Position numbers and translations under genes: made by a program. Shown here piece by piece: positions 11,801 through 21,867 of a stretch of DNA of 64,000 bases. Each line of letters starts with the position of its first letter. The first letter of the stretch is position 1. The stretch covers positions 1,320,917-1,384,916 of the forward strand of contig JAOSKE010000001.1 of the NCBI GenBank assembly GCA_027493775.1, written 5' to 3'. Below the pieces are notes generated by a model. That model ran no database searches and had not been told where the DNA came from. It was given only the letters and a program-made list of their open reading frames with translations. This DNA is from Kiritimatiellia bacterium (lineage in GTDB: Bacteria > Verrucomicrobiota > Kiritimatiellia > CAIVKH01).

Positions 11801-14800
11801 ACGATCCGCGGATATGCGCGCTGGTTGCGTGGAGATCCGAACCTGTTGCTGCGTCTGCGCGGCAACTATCTTGAGGCTGAGCAAACCCTGTCGCTTCCGA
11901 AAAACCTCGGTACGCCGGGACAGGCAAATAGCCGCAAAGTTTCGAATGCCGGTCCGGCAATTTGGGATGTTGTGCACGGCCCGGTGATGCCGAAAGCGAA
12001 TGAATCCGTGGCGGTGACCGCGCGTGTTTCCGATCCGGACGGGATCGGGCAGGCGCAACTGCGCTACCGCATTGATCCGTCACAAACGATCATTTCGACC
12101 AACATGACGCATCTTGGTGGCGGCGTATATCGCGGTATTATTCCCGGTCAGGCTGGCGGTACGCTAGTCGCCTTCCATGTCGCCGCGAGCGACTCGCAGA
12201 ACGCGACAAATGTGTTCCCGCTTGGCGCTCCCGAAAAAGAGGCGCTGGTGCTTTTTGGTGAGACCGCCAACAAAGACGCGGCGCTCGGTGCGTATCGTTT
12301 CTGGATGACCAAGGCGAATTTGGATGAGTGGAAGAGCCGCGAGAAACTGAGCGATCACTATCTCGATATGACCTTTGTCAGCGGCGAACGCGCGATCTAT
12401 AACGCCAGTGTGCGTTGGCGTGGAAGTCCGTTCACGCGGCCCACAATGGCGAATCCGGATGATCCTAATGGACGTGCTTCGTTCCGTGTAAAGTTCCCGT
12501 CTGATGAACCGTTCCTTAACAACGACGAGCTGAACATTGACTCGCTGGAGCGTGACCGCGATGCGACGATGCAGCGCGAGCGCACGTCCTATCAAATCGC
12601 GGAGCAACTCGGCATCTCCTACAGCTACTTGCGCTACGTGTATCTGTCGTTCAACGGCATGCCCTACTCCTACGTCTTCGCGGATGTGCTGCACATCGAG
12701 AAGGACTACCTGCAGATGTGGTTCGACGATGAAGACGGCGAATTGGTCAAGATTGATGACTGGCCGGAATTCAAAAACTTCACCGGTGGCGAGGGCGATG
12801 GTTTTGTTAAGGCCGACGCCACACTGCAAAACTTTACGACGACGGGCGGCGTGAAAAAGCGCGCACGGTATCGCTGGAATTGGAACAACACGCCGAAGGG
12901 CGGAAATCCGTATGACACCTTCGCAAACATTGAGCGCTTGGTGGATGCGGCGAATACCACTGGCAGTGTGTATAGAGGCGCCCTTGAAAGCGTCGCAGAC
13001 GTTCCGCAGTGGATGCGCGTAATTGCGATGCGGCACATCATTGGCGATTGGGACAGCTACGGCTATAAGCGCGGCAAAAATATGTCCATGTATCTTCCGC
13101 CCAATGGCAAGTGGCAGTTGATTCCGTGGGATATGGATTTTGCGCTTGGCGCGGATAGCGGCGATGCGGCGAACTCAGACCTCTTCCACGTGGAGAGCAC
13201 GATGCCGGTTGTGAAGCGGATGACAGAGTATGCTCCGTTCCGTCGCTACTACTGGCAGGCGCTCAACAATGCGACGCGTGTGGCGCTGAACTCCTCGCAG
13301 ATCAATGGTTCCGTGGACGAGTTTTACGGACAACTTACGAGCGATGGCGTGAGCGTTGCGAGTCCGTCGTCCATCAAGAGCTATGTTTCTGATCGCCGTA
13401 GTTATATGGCGAATCAGCTCAAGCCAATGACGAACTTCAACATCGGCATTCAGCACGTGACCACGAACGGGAACCTCGTGACGCTGTCGGGCAGCGCCCC
13501 TGTGCAGATGTACACGTTTATGTTCAACGGCGTGGAGTATCAGCCGGAGTGGACGTCGCCTACGGGCTGGAGCGTCACCCTTGCGATTCCGACGGGAACG
13601 ACCACCGTCACGGTAAGCGGCTTCGACGAAGCCGGCCAGCAGGTTGGTCCCTCGGCCAGCCGCACGGTCAGCTATCACGGCGAAAATGTGTCGCCGGAGG
13701 GCAACCTCGTCATCAATGAAATTATGTATCAGCCCGCAAACGGCCTTGCTGAATTTGTTGAGCTGCACAACCGTTCCACAAACTTTGCATTCGACCTCAC
13801 CGGCTACCGCATGGATGGACTGGGCTTCACCTTTTCGGGCGACGCGGTGATTGGCCCCGGCGAATACCGCGTGTTGGTGGAAAACCTCGGCGAGTATGCC
13901 GCGCACTACACAAATGTTGACGCCGTCATCGGCCAGTATTCGGGCAAGCTCGACAACGCTGGCGAGGTGCTGACGCTGCTCCGGCCCGATGGCACAAACG
14001 AAGTGGTTGTGGATCGGGCGCTGTATAACAAGGTTGCGCCTTGGCCCGAAATTGCCGCTGGTGGCGGCCCGTCGCTTCAGCTCATTGACGGCGCACAAAA
14101 TCGGATGCGCGTTGCGAATTGGGCGGTGGATACGAACGTCCTCTTCACGCCCGGCAAGCCGAACAGCGTGAGCCGCAGCCTCCCCACCCTGCCCGAGCTT
14201 TGGCTCAACGAGTTGCAGGTGGCGAATGAAAGCACGGTTCAGGACAACCAGGGCGAATTCGACCCGTGGGTGGAGTTGTATAATCCGAGTGAGAACGAGA
14301 TCGCGTTGACGAACTTCTATCTCACGGACTCGTACACCAACCTGACAAAGTGGCGCTTCCCTGCGGGTTCGGCCGTGGACTCCAATGGCTTCCTTGTTGT
14401 GTGGCTGGACAACGAGCCGGGACAAACCTCGGGCAACGACTATCATGCATCGTTCCGACCAGCGTTAACCAACGGTTCCCTCGCGTTGGTTTATTCGAAT
14501 TCTGGCGAAAGATTAATTGTGGACTACTTGAACTACTCCGCAATTCCCGAAGATCAGTCGTACGGCGATTACCCGGATGGCGATTGGGCCAGTCGCGTCA
14601 ATTTCGTGATCCCGACGCCCGGCTCGCCGAACGCGAATGCGGCGGTTGACGATCTCAAGGTTCGTATCAACGAGTTCATGGCCGACAACAAGGCGACGCT
14701 TCGCGATCCGGATAACAACAAGTTTGAGGACTGGATCGAGCTGTATAACTACGGGTCAAACGATGTGGACCTTTCGGGCTTCGGCTTTACCGACAACCTG

Positions 14801-16689
14801 GGCAAACCCTTCAAGTGGGTATTCCCCAGCGGCGTCACCATTCATGCCGGTGAATACCTTTTGGTTTGGGCCGATAGCGCGAATATGGTCGGCATCGGCG
14901 TTCACGCGGGCTGGGGACTCGGCAAGGGCGGCGAAGATATTGGCCTCTTCACCCCCGATGGCGATCCGGTGGATACGCTTTCCTTCGGCGCACAGACGAG
15001 CGATGTGAGTGAAGGACGCTGCCCGGATGGTGTGGGATCCATTGAGCCGATGGCCTTCCCGACGCCGGGTATGCCGAACTGCCCGCCGCCGAGCAGCAGC
15101 AACACGCCGCCGGTTCTCGATGCGATCGGCAATAAGACCGGCGCGCCCAATGCCCTGCTGACATTCGTTGTGAGCGCGACGGACACGGATACCCCGCCGC
15201 AAACGCTGACCTATACGCTCGATCCGGGGGCGCCTGCCGGCGCCGCCATTAATCCGACGACCGGCGTCTTCACTTGGACTCCTGACGTGTCCGCCGCAAA
15301 CTCGACAAACCTTGTCACCATTCGCGTCACCGATGATGGCGACGGCAACCTCGATGACTTCGAGACTATCACCATCATGATCGGTGCGAGCGAAGGCGGC
15401 GGAGGCGAGGATGAACCGATCACCGTTCGGATCAACGAGTGGGTCGCGGACAACGATTCGATTCTTGATCCCGACTTCGGTTCCGCAGAGGACTGGGTCG
15501 AGCTGTACAACTACGGAACGAACGACGTTGATTTGTCGGGCTTTGGTTTCACCGACAAGCTCACGAATCCGACAAAGTGGTCGTTCCCGAGCGGAGTCAT
15601 CATCACCGCCAAGAGCTTCCTTGTCGTGTGGGCCGACAGCAAAAACACCGTCGGCCTTGCGCCTCATACCAGTTGGGGCTTGGCAAGGGCGGCGAAGAAA
15701 TTGGTCTCTTCACCCCCGATGGCGTGCCGGTGGATACGGTGACATTTGGCCCGCAAGCAACCGATGTCAGCGAGGGTCTCTGGCCGGATGCCGGCTCGAA
15801 TATCTACACAATGATCGTCACCACGCCAGGTGCACCAAACATGCTGCCGACGAATAATACGCCGCCGGTGTTGGCGCCCATTGGCAACCGATCGGCAGCG
15901 GTGGACACCCTGCTCACATTCTCGGTCAGCGCGGTGGACACCGACGAGCCGCCTCAAGTGCTGACGTACAGCCTGGCGGCGGGCGCACCCGCCGGCGCTT
16001 CGATTGATGCGGAAACGGGTGTCTTCCAGTGGACGCCGGGCGAGTCGGTTGCCGGAACAACAAATGCCGTGACCATTCGAGTCACCGATGACGGCTACGC
16101 CACGCTTAGTGATTCCGAGACGATTCTGATTGTTGTCGCGCCGCTTGCGCTGCCAAACCAGGCGCCGGTGTTCGGCCCGCTCGGAACAATCACTGTCGCG
16201 CCCGGCAGCTTGCTGGTGGTTCAGGTTGTTGCGGAGGATCCGGACGAGCCCGCGGACGAAGTCGCGTTTGCCCTTTTGCCCCCCGCCCCGCCGGGCGCGG
16301 CGATTGATCCGGCGACTGGCGTGTTCACGTGGACTCCGGACGACAATTTTGCGAACAGCACAAACGAGATTCGGATCGTTGCAACAGATGACGGTGATCC
16401 TGTAATGAGTAGCACCGGCACCCTGACTGTTCTGGTACTCGGAATGGATGAGCTGTTCAAGGCGGACGCAAGCCCCGCCGACCTGGAGAGCGGCACAAAC
16501 TTTGTTGTGCGGTGGCATTCGGAAGACGGCGCGGTTTATCGCGTTGAGGCTGCGGACATCCTTCCTAGTGCGGAGTGGATTGCCCTACCCGGCGACATCA
16601 CCGCAACGGGCGGAGTCGCACAGAAAGAAGACGCAGATGCAGGCGCAAGCGAGCATCGCTTCTACCGCATCTGGAAACTCAGTCAGTAG
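8878..16689 (+). CDS. giant secreted protein: CBM-like modules, seven LTD domains, CotH kinase-like domain, cadherin-like repeats
   Basis: This looks like one gene of about 2,603 residues, although four single-base slips now break it. The start ATG at 8878 follows GGAAGGAAC and gives a signal peptide (LAALTLWAGIPGFTVHADE). Order: two about 165-residue jelly-roll modules (NSSFEVAGST..., NPGFEIAGST...) joined by a Gly/Glu/Pro linker; three lamin-tail domains (VISEIMYNPPDRDD, INEVLVHTDEPEYDFIELYN, INEIMYNP); another NPGFESNFNNW module; a CotH kinase-like domain at about 12,270-13,400 (HIIGDWDSYGYKRGKNMSMY, LIPWDMDFALG); four more LTDs; three cadherin-like repeats; and a C-terminal HRFYRIW tail common in PVC secreted proteins. 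Slips: about 10,005-10,020 (+1), 10,530-10,533 (C missing), 11,608 (extra C), 15,682 (G missing). They cancel, giving 7,812 bp (3 x 2,604). It is probably a surface or extracellular adhesin or spore-coat-like protein; the substrate is unknown. Confidence 0.85.
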
Positions 16690-16710
16690 CTCAAAAAACA
16701 ATCAAACAAG

Positions 16711-16747
16711 AATCGGGCGCAGATCACCCTGCGTCCGATTTTGTTTG
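16711..16747 (+). terminator. intrinsic terminator after the LTD/CotH gene
   Basis: AATCGGGCGCAG (16711-16722) pairs with CTGCGTCCGATT (16729-16740): 12 bp with one G-T pair and a six-base loop, followed by TTGTTTG. It lies 21 bp past the stop of the giant gene. This supports 16689 as the true 3' end. Confidence 0.75.
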
Positions 16748-16857
16748 GGGATACGGGGAATCCGGGACGAGTTCGTACCGGCCCCATCCTTTATCTCAAC
16801 TCAATCCTGCCGCCCAAATCGTGGAGGCCCGACGCCCGCGTCGGGCGGCGTTTCTTG

Positions 16858-17316
16858 TTACGACGTTTTCGTCAGCGCGCGATCAATGGAGAGTCGCCCG
16901 CCGCCGGCGATAATCAGGCCGAGCGCAATGGCGAGCGCGAGGATGTGGTACTCGAAGCCCTCCATCGCCCCAGGGTTGTTGTGCCAGTTCATAAAAAAGC
17001 CGTTTTTCCCGTGAACCATTGCAATCGCGGCGACCATATTGCAGCCGATTGCAAATGCGCCGATGCGGGTGGCGAATCCAGTCGCAAGAAGAAGCGGGCC
17101 CAGAAATTCCGCCATAATTGCAAGGAATGCGATTGCGACGGGAAGCGCCATGCCATCGGGCGAACTGAAGTACTGCATGGTGTTGCTGAACCCGCCGCCG
17201 CCAAACCAGCCTAATACTTTTTGGGCGCCATGCGGAAAAATTGCGACGGCCAGGCCGAGTCGCAGCACAAGCGGAGTCCATCCGCCCTTTGTATTAAGTA
17301 CTCCCTTGATGTTCAT
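16858..17316 (-). CDS. DoxX-family membrane protein
   Basis: This 152-residue integral membrane protein has four hydrophobic helices. The family signatures are LVLRLGLAVAIFPHGAQKVLGWFGG near the N-terminus, LPVAIAFLAIMAEFLGPLLL, and a polar loop with HGKNGFFMNWH. I chose the ATG at 17316 because AAAGGAG precedes it. DoxX proteins act at the membrane in thiol and quinone redox homeostasis; the partner here is not known. It lies 52 bp downstream of the marR-type gene on the same strand, so it is very likely under the operator at 17837-17860. A GC-rich hairpin (16827-16846) sits 11 bp beyond its stop but lacks a clear T tract. Confidence 0.88.
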   Translation of the reverse strand: MNIKGVLNTKGGWTPLVLRLGLAVAIFPHGAQKVLGWFGGGGFSNTMQYFSSPDGMALPVAIAFLAIMAEFLGPLLLATGFATRIGAFAIGCNMVAAIAMVHGKNGFFMNWHNNPGAMEGFEYHILALAIALGLIIAGGGRLSIDRALTKTS

Positions 17317-17368
17317 CGTTTCTCCTTTGTGTTGTCCAAAAAATTCGAGCGTTGTCGCGGTGAACGGT

Positions 17369-17818
17369 TCAGGCCTTTTGCAGCCGCATCTCGTCCGCGT
17401 GTCTGCCAAGCTTGCGGAGGGCGGGAAGAAGCCGTGCGCGTTCGGTGGAGCTGAGCACACTGAACGCCTTTTCGAGATTGGCGGAGTGTCGGGCAAATAC
17501 GCGCTGAATGTAGCGCCGCCCTGAAGCGCTCAGGCTTACCATGACGACGCGCGCATCTTTCTTTGCCACCGTGCGCTTCACATACGCCTGCTTCTCCAGA
17601 CGACTCACCGCCGTGGTGATGGAGCCGCTGGTCAAATAGACCTTTCGACCCAGCTCATTCACCGGCATCTCCCCCTTGTGCAGGAGCGCCTCCATTACGA
17701 TGAAATCTGTGAACGACAGACCCATGGAAGCGATGGACTGCTTGTCCCACGCCTCCACCGCCCGCCAGGCCTTGAAAAGGATCAGCCAAGTGTGAGTCGC
17801 AGATGTGTTTTCCTTCAT
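17369..17818 (-). CDS. MarR-family transcriptional regulator
   Basis: This 149-residue winged-helix repressor has the MarR plan. N-terminal dimer helices (AWRAVEAWDKQSIASMGLS) are followed by the recognition segment MPVNELGRKVYLTSGSITTAVSRLEKQ. The wing is TVAKKDARVVMVSLSASGRR, and C-terminal dimer helices end the protein. There is no Cys in the N-terminal region, so OhrR-type one-cysteine sensing is not supported. It probably represses itself and the downstream doxX gene through the palindrome 19-42 bp before its start. The MarR-doxX pairing suggests sensing of quinones, phenolics or oxidants, by analogy with MhqR-type regulators. Confidence 0.9.
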   Translation of the reverse strand: MKENTSATHTWLILFKAWRAVEAWDKQSIASMGLSFTDFIVMEALLHKGEMPVNELGRKVYLTSGSITTAVSRLEKQAYVKRTVAKKDARVVMVSLSASGRRYIQRVFARHSANLEKAFSVLSSTERARLLPALRKLGRHADEMRLQKA

Positions 17819-17836
17819 ACCTCACCCATCGGCCAA

Positions 17837-17860
17837 AATTGTCTTGATGTCAAGACAATT
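17837..17860. promoter_or_regulatory. MarR operator: 11-bp perfect inverted repeat
   Basis: The arms AATTGTCTTGA (17837-17847) and TCAAGACAATT (17850-17860) are perfect reverse complements around a TG spacer. The core CTTGA-N2-TCAAG is the form bound by MarR/MhqR-like dimers. It lies between marR (minus) and the GH20 gene (plus), within 20 bp of both possible 5' ends, so it can control both directions. Confidence 0.8.
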
Positions 17861-17877
17861 TGCGAGAAAAAACGCAA

Positions 17878-19776
17878 ATGGGACTCCACGTGGGGCGAAG
17901 CGGCGCCTTTTTGTCGCTTTCGCGGCTTGATTTGCCGCGCGCGGATGCTTTTGATTGCCGCGTGTCGCAACTGAGCTTTCCAGTCCTCCTGCCGATGCCC
18001 CGCTCGATTCATATCGAACAGGGCGCGCACTCGCTGCGGCGCCGGCGAATCACCATCTACGACGACTCGGGGCTGGGCACCGACATCGCCGCACGGATTC
18101 AACAGGACGTTCGACGCGAAGTTCACGCGGAGGCGACGATCGCGGGGCCGAGCGACAAGCCGCATACGGCGGAAATTCTATTGCGCCACGATCCGGAATT
18201 GCGACCCCAGGCCTACGCCCTACACATTACTCCGCGTCAGGCTGTGCTGAGCAGTGCGGATGCCGCCGGGTTGTGGCACGCGGCAATGACGTTTCGCCAG
18301 CTTCTTCGCCAGTACCGCGATGCAATTCCTTCGTGCCGCATCGAGGACGCCCCCGATTTTCTGACGCGCGGGGTGATGCTCGATATCAGTCGCGACAAAG
18401 TTCCCTCCATGGAGACGCTGTTCCGCTTCGTGGACGAGCTGGCGGAGTGGAAGATCAACCGGCTGGAACTTTATACGGAACACACGTTCGCCTATCGCAA
18501 CCATCGCGAAGTCTGGGCAAACGCCAGCCCGATGACCGCGGAAGACGTTCGTGAGCTGGACCATTTTTGCGCCGAACGCTTCATTGAATTGGTTCCGAAT
18601 CAGAATTGCTTCGGGCACCTGCATCGCTGGCTCGCGCTGGAGCGATACAAACCACTCGCGGAGGCGCCGGATGGATTTATGACGCCGTGGGGTGAGCGGC
18701 GGAGTGGCTCCTTTAGTTTGAACCCGCTCGATCCGCGCAACATGGATCTGGTCGAAGAGCTGCTTGCAGAGCTGTTGCCGAATTTTCGCAGTCGAAAGGT
18801 GAATGTCGGATGCGATGAAACCTTCGACCTCGGCCAGGGGCGTTCGCGAGAGGCGTGCGAGCGCGAAGGCAAGGGGCGCGTCTATCTTGATTTCCTTCTC
18901 AAAATTCATCGTGCGGTTTCTGCACACGGACACACGATGCACTTTTGGGGTGATATCATCTTGAATCACCCCGAACTAATTCCGGCGCTACCGCGCGATG
19001 TGGTTCCATTGGTCTGGGGTTATGAAGCGAATCACCCATTTGCGGAACAGTGCGCGAAATTTGCGAATGCAGGTTTCTCTTTCTTTGTCTGTCCGGGCAC
19101 CTCGACTTGGAACAGCGTTGTCGGCCGAACCGACAATGCGTTGGAGAACCTGAACAGCGCGGCAAGGCATGGGCTTGCGCATGGTGCGTCCGGGTATCTC
19201 ATTACCGCGTGGGGCGACAATGGCCACTGGCAGCCGTATGCGGTTGATTTGTTGCCTCTCGCTGCGGGCGCGGCGCGTGCGTGGGCGCTCGAGGCCAATC
19301 GCGAAGCGGATCTCGCGGCGCAACTGGATGTTCAAGTGTTCAAGAGTGAAGCGCGAATGCTTGGCGCGCTCGCGTACGACCTTGGATTGGTGTACCGCGA
19401 GCTGGGGTATCCGATTGAGAATGCGAGCGCGTTATTTCGCCTTCTTTTCCAGCGCGATATCGGCAACCTGCGGGCGGCGATTTCGGACGGAAAGTTGCAA
19501 TCCGCGCGCCGTCGGCTTCAATCCGTCCCTTCCGTGCTCGCCGGCGCGCGTTGCGGTCGCGATGATGCCGGGCTAATTACAAACGAGTTTGCCCTTGCCG
19601 GGCGCCTGCTCGATCTGGGCATTGCGCGCGGGCTTGGAGAAGACGCGGCGCAGCGCGCGAAATGCTGGGCGGAATTCATTCCGGCGTTCCGCGAACAGTG
19701 GCTCGCGCGCAATCGTCCGGGCGGATTGGAGGATAGTGTTGCGGTGATGTTGAAGCGGATGCGCGATGAGAGATAG
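17878..19776 (+). CDS. GH20-like beta-N-acetylhexosaminidase family protein
   Basis: GH20 enzymes remove terminal GlcNAc/GalNAc by substrate-assisted catalysis. The protein of about 632 residues has an N-terminal GH20b-like domain (LLPMPRSIHIEQGAHSLRRR, then LLRQYRDAIPSCRIEDAPDF). The catalytic barrel starts at LTRGVMLDISRDKVPSMETL and continues with WKINRLELYTEHTFAYRNH. The Asp-Glu pair expected at the active site is visible in VNVGCDETFDLG, and FWGDIILNHPELI follows. There is no obvious signal peptide, so it may act on imported fragments. The start is uncertain: ATG 17878 is given, but TTG 17860 and GTG 17962 (before FPVLLPMPRS) are in frame and none has a clear Shine-Dalgarno. It is divergent from marR and shares its operator region. 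Confidence 0.8.
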   Translation: MGLHVGRSGAFLSLSRLDLPRADAFDCRVSQLSFPVLLPMPRSIHIEQGAHSLRRRRITIYDDSGLGTDIAARIQQDVRREVHAEATIAGPSDKPHTAEILLRHDPELRPQAYALHITPRQAVLSSADAAGLWHAAMTFRQLLRQYRDAIPSCRIEDAPDFLTRGVMLDISRDKVPSMETLFRFVDELAEWKINRLELYTEHTFAYRNHREVWANASPMTAEDVRELDHFCAERFIELVPNQNCFGHLHRWLALERYKPLAEAPDGFMTPWGERRSGSFSLNPLDPRNMDLVEELLAELLPNFRSRKVNVGCDETFDLGQGRSREACEREGKGRVYLDFLLKIHRAVSAHGHTMHFWGDIILNHPELIPALPRDVVPLVWGYEANHPFAEQCAKFANAGFSFFVCPGTSTWNSVVGRTDNALENLNSAARHGLAHGASGYLITAWGDNGHWQPYAVDLLPLAAGAARAWALEANREADLAAQLDVQVFKSEARMLGALAYDLGLVYRELGYPIENASALFRLLFQRDIGNLRAAISDGKLQSARRRLQSVPSVLAGARCGRDDAGLITNEFALAGRLLDLGIARGLGEDAAQRAKCWAEFIPAFREQWLARNRPGGLEDSVAVMLKRMRDER

Positions 19777-19854
19777 GCCCCGGCCCTAATCTGCGCTGGA
19801 CGCGCCAGCGACGCGCGGCTATCACTAACACCCCATCGAACTGCGGAGCCACCT

Positions 19855-20334
19855 ATGGACGAATTGCTTCATTTATTACAACGGAACGCGCGAGAGACGC
19901 TGGAAAACCTTGCGAAGATTCTCGACTCAAGCGCAGAGGATGTTCGCGCACGTATCGTAGAATATGAACGGCTCGGCGTGATTCGAGGCTATCAGGCAAT
20001 CGTCAACGAAGAATGTGCAGAAGCGGACAAGGTTATCGCAGTGATCGAAGTCAAGGTGACGCCGGAGCGCGAACACGGGTTCAATCAAATCGCGGACTGC
20101 ATCAGTAAGTTTTCTGAAGTGCAATCGCTGTTTCTGATGTCCGGCGCATTCGATCTTTTGCTGTTCGTCACGGGGAGCGATATGAAGGCCGTTGCGCGTT
20201 TCGTGAGCGAAAAACTCGCGACGATTCGGGGCGTTGTCTCCACGTCAACGCATTTTATGCTGAAAACCTATAAAGACCACGGGCTTTTGATGGAAGCCCC
20301 GCACGCGGTCGAGCGCCTCAAGGTGTCTCCCTGA
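19855..20334 (+). CDS. Lrp/AsnC-family transcriptional regulator
   Basis: This 159-residue protein has a short N-terminal helix-turn-helix (LHLLQRNARETLENLAKILD, then VRARIVEYERLGVIRGYQAI). A RAM ligand-binding domain follows (VIAVIEVKVTPEREHGFNQI, FLMSGAFDLLLFVTGSDM, and ISKFSEVQ before it). RAM domains bind amino acids and form octamers. The aminotransferase gene starts 20 bp after its stop, a pairing often seen in bacteria, so it probably regulates that gene in response to an amino acid. Confidence 0.9.
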   Translation: MDELLHLLQRNARETLENLAKILDSSAEDVRARIVEYERLGVIRGYQAIVNEECAEADKVIAVIEVKVTPEREHGFNQIADCISKFSEVQSLFLMSGAFDLLLFVTGSDMKAVARFVSEKLATIRGVVSTSTHFMLKTYKDHGLLMEAPHAVERLKVSP

Positions 20335-20354
20335 ACCGGGCGCAAGGACTCAAC

Positions 20355-21554
20355 ATGAAATCTCTCCAATCCAGAATAGCCTCACACGTACAAGGAATTC
20401 CACGCTCGGGGATTCGCGATTTCTTCGACATCGTCAGTACGATGAAGGATGTCATTAGTCTGAGCATCGGCGAACCGGATTTCGATACTCCGTGGCACAT
20501 CCGCGAAGCCGCAATCCACGCGCTGGAAAGCGGAAAGACTGGCTACACGTCAAACCTTGGCCTTCTCTCCCTGCGCCAGGCGATTGCGCAGTATCTCAAA
20601 CGCAAGTACGACCTGAACTACGACCCGGTGAAGGAGGCGTTGATCACGGTTGGCGTGAGCGAGGGACTGGACCTTGCGCTGCGCGCGTTAATTGAGCCGG
20701 GCGACGAGGTTCTCTATCACGAACCGTGCTACGTGTCGTACTCGCCGAGCGTGATCTTCGCGCACGGCAAACCGGTCGTGGTCGAAACAAGCGCGGAAGA
20801 TGGATTCCGACTCACCCGCGCAAAGCTGGAGGCGAAAGTTTCGCCCCGAACAAAGCTGTTGTTGCTGAACTTTCCAAACAATCCGACCGGCGCGATTCTG
20901 GAAGAAAGCGATCTGCGCGATATTGCGGACTTTGCGATCAAGCACGACTTGATTGTGATTACCGACGAAATCTACGCGGAGCTGACATACGACGGACGCC
21001 ACTCAAGCATTGCAGCGCTGCCGGGCATGAAAGAGCGCACAATTTTTCTCCACGGCTTTTCGAAAGCCTGGGCGATGACCGGATTCCGACTCGGCTACGC
21101 CTGCGGACCGGCCGAGCTAATTGAAGCGATGATGAAGATTCATCAGTACACGATGTTGTGCGCACCGATCATCAGCCAAGAGGCCGCGGTGGAAGCACTG
21201 ACAGATTCCGATTCCGCAGTCGAAGATATGCGTGCAGAATACAAGCGCCGCCGCAACTTACTGTTCAATTCTTTTACTGAAATGGGTCTGCCGTGTAAGC
21301 GTCCGCGTGGCGCGTTTTATGCCTTTCCCTACGTCGGCCACTTCGGTCTTTCCTCCAAAGAATTTGCCCTGCGCTTTTTGGAGGCCGAGAAGGTCGCCGT
21401 TGTGCCCGGCTCTGCATTCGGACCGAGTGGCGAGGGCTACATTCGCTGCGCGTACGCGACGGGAATGGAAGACCTTCAAGAGGCGATGCGCCGCTTATCC
21501 CGATTTATTCACACCCTGCAACCAAGCGGCACACCCCGTCCAAATGCTTGCTAA
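20355..21554 (+). CDS. PLP-dependent class I/II aminotransferase
   Basis: This 399-residue fold-type I aminotransferase is close to the aspartate/alanine aminotransferase (AspC/AlaT/PatA-like) group. Visible: ISLSIGEPDFDTPWHIREAA, the substrate-side GKTGYTSNLGLLSLRQAIAQ, LNFPNNPTGAI (the Asn that contacts PLP), DEIYAELTYDG, and the Schiff-base lysine in LHGFSKAWAMTGFRLGYACG. The C-terminal arginine that binds the substrate carboxylate is in EGYIRCAYATG. It is co-transcribed with the Lrp/AsnC gene 20 bp upstream. The amino donor cannot be told from sequence alone. Confidence 0.93.
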   Translation: MKSLQSRIASHVQGIPRSGIRDFFDIVSTMKDVISLSIGEPDFDTPWHIREAAIHALESGKTGYTSNLGLLSLRQAIAQYLKRKYDLNYDPVKEALITVGVSEGLDLALRALIEPGDEVLYHEPCYVSYSPSVIFAHGKPVVVETSAEDGFRLTRAKLEAKVSPRTKLLLLNFPNNPTGAILEESDLRDIADFAIKHDLIVITDEIYAELTYDGRHSSIAALPGMKERTIFLHGFSKAWAMTGFRLGYACGPAELIEAMMKIHQYTMLCAPIISQEAAVEALTDSDSAVEDMRAEYKRRRNLLFNSFTEMGLPCKRPRGAFYAFPYVGHFGLSSKEFALRFLEAEKVAVVPGSAFGPSGEGYIRCAYATGMEDLQEAMRRLSRFIHTLQPSGTPRPNAC

Positions 21555-21857
21555 CCGCTAGTTTTCTTCATTCGTCCTCATTTCGGGCGGCGGAAACGCG
21601 GAAGTTGTTAACAGCTTGGTGATGACGACTTAACAAATCACCGGCCCGGAAGAACCTTCGTTGTTGTTGTGTAATATCCGAAACTATAACGAGTTGTGAT
21701 TAAATATTGGCGATTGTTTGCGCCGCCGGAAAGTTGTCAACAGGGGGCGCTTTTCCTTGTTGAAAACATTGTTTTATCAATCGCGTTGATAAGCAACGAG
21801 TTGGAAATTTTTCTTCCAGAGCTGCGGCTTGAGGTGGGGTCGGCGTGACGCCGGTTA
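21555..21857. other. non-coding stretch before the insertion sequence
   Basis: I see no gene here. The A/T content is higher than around it. A small GGCGTGACGCC hairpin (about 21842-21854) lies immediately beyond what was the stop codon of the zinc-ribbon gene before the IS landed. It lacks a T tract. Confidence 0.5.
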
Positions 21858-21867
21858 TAGTGGTTCT

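Noticed and set aside
8878..16689. Five separate LTD/CotH genes, or a pseudogene
   Set aside because: Each break is one base, the frames join without loss of domain sequence, the corrections cancel, and a terminator follows only the last part.
16827..16846. GC-rich hairpin as terminator of doxX
   Set aside because: The stem GCCCGACG/CGTCGGGC is perfect, but no T tract follows on the minus strand, so I do not call it as a terminator.
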